From Liolophura sinensis (lineage: Eukaryota; Mollusca; Polyplacophora; Chitonida; Chitonidae): DNA of 64,000 nucleotides. Location of the stretch: assembly GCF_032854445.1 (NCBI RefSeq), contig NC_088295.1, positions 64,153,249-64,217,248 on the forward strand, given 5' to 3'. Numbering within the stretch: position 1 is the stretch's first letter; each line of letters opens with the position of its first letter. Below, piece by piece: positions 63,922-64,000 of this stretch. The position numbers were made by a program, and so were the translations under genes. The notes under the pieces are model-generated. The model saw only the letters and a list, made by a program, of their open reading frames with translations. It was not told the DNA's origin and searched no databases.

Positions 63922-64000
63922 AGGAGGAAATAGATTTTGAAAAGTTGAAAAACTCATAAATTCTTATAGTCAAATCACCAGGATTCAGTGAGTTACAACT

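Larger units (their letters stand above)
59489..64000. other. Intronic or intergenic DNA, end of window
   Basis: No supported exon. A weak exon-like segment with a long pyrimidine tract lies at 62740-62839 (see findings). The 120-codon minus frame at 60536-60898 shows no known domain. Complex, less AT-rich blocks occur at about 60000-60300 and 62440-62670. Short tandem duplications lie at 63177-63234 (30-bp step) and 63718-63775 (22-bp step), and a 17-nt G run at 63905-63921. Confidence 0.5.

Overview
The window looks like a piece of nuclear genome from a lophotrochozoan animal, most likely a mollusc. It is AT-rich, it has almost no long open reading frame, and it carries several dispersed short retroposons (SINEs) of the molluscan type: tRNA-like heads with A and B boxes, and tails ending in a (TAAA)n-like run. 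It also has frequent ACATGTA palindromes. I cannot place it to class or species from sequence alone.

Only one piece of protein-coding gene is convincing: a 178-nt internal exon at 53674-53851 (+). It encodes the N-terminal half of a CUB domain and is bounded by a TTTGCAG acceptor and a GTAAGTACT donor. The family resemblance is to secreted or membrane CUB proteins (Sol-1/Neto-like, tolloid-like, neuropilin-like). The exact orthologue cannot be named from half a domain. I found no second half of the CUB domain in the 10.1 kb downstream and no other convincing exon upstream. The simplest reading is that most or all of the window is large intron or flanking DNA of this gene. A very weak candidate exon lies at 62740-62839.

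The rest is described by repeats. SINE family A has copies at 2641-2740 (-), 2799-2938 (+), 10472-10589 (-), 16865-17124 (+), 38287-38544 (-), 41433-41572 (+) and 42162-42478 (+). Family B shares the family-A tail but has a different middle: 26012-26390 (-), 30482-30678 (-), 33459-33727 (-) and possibly 59378-59488 (-). Family C ends in a CACT/AGTG run: 48354-48397 (+), 53203-53248 (+) and 53287-53370 (-). Family D has a tRNA-like head and a different body: 11184-11480 (+) and 13262-13555 (-). Three copies keep recognisable target-site duplications of 13-15 bp. Tandem arrays have periods of 29 bp (34081-34283), 23 bp (55435-55822) and 17 bp (52028-52260), and there are several poly-G tracts.

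Between the repeats are blocks of less AT-rich, more complex DNA (for example 12095-12440, 15540-15960, 20040-20460, 36715-36905, 43290-43500). They have the texture of intronic regulatory elements, which is inference only. I see no bacterial-type operon, CRISPR array, rRNA gene, functional tRNA gene or other novel system. The most interesting items are the cleanly dated retroposon insertions, the inverted SINE pairs (one about 300 bp upstream of the CUB exon) and the modular relation between SINE families.
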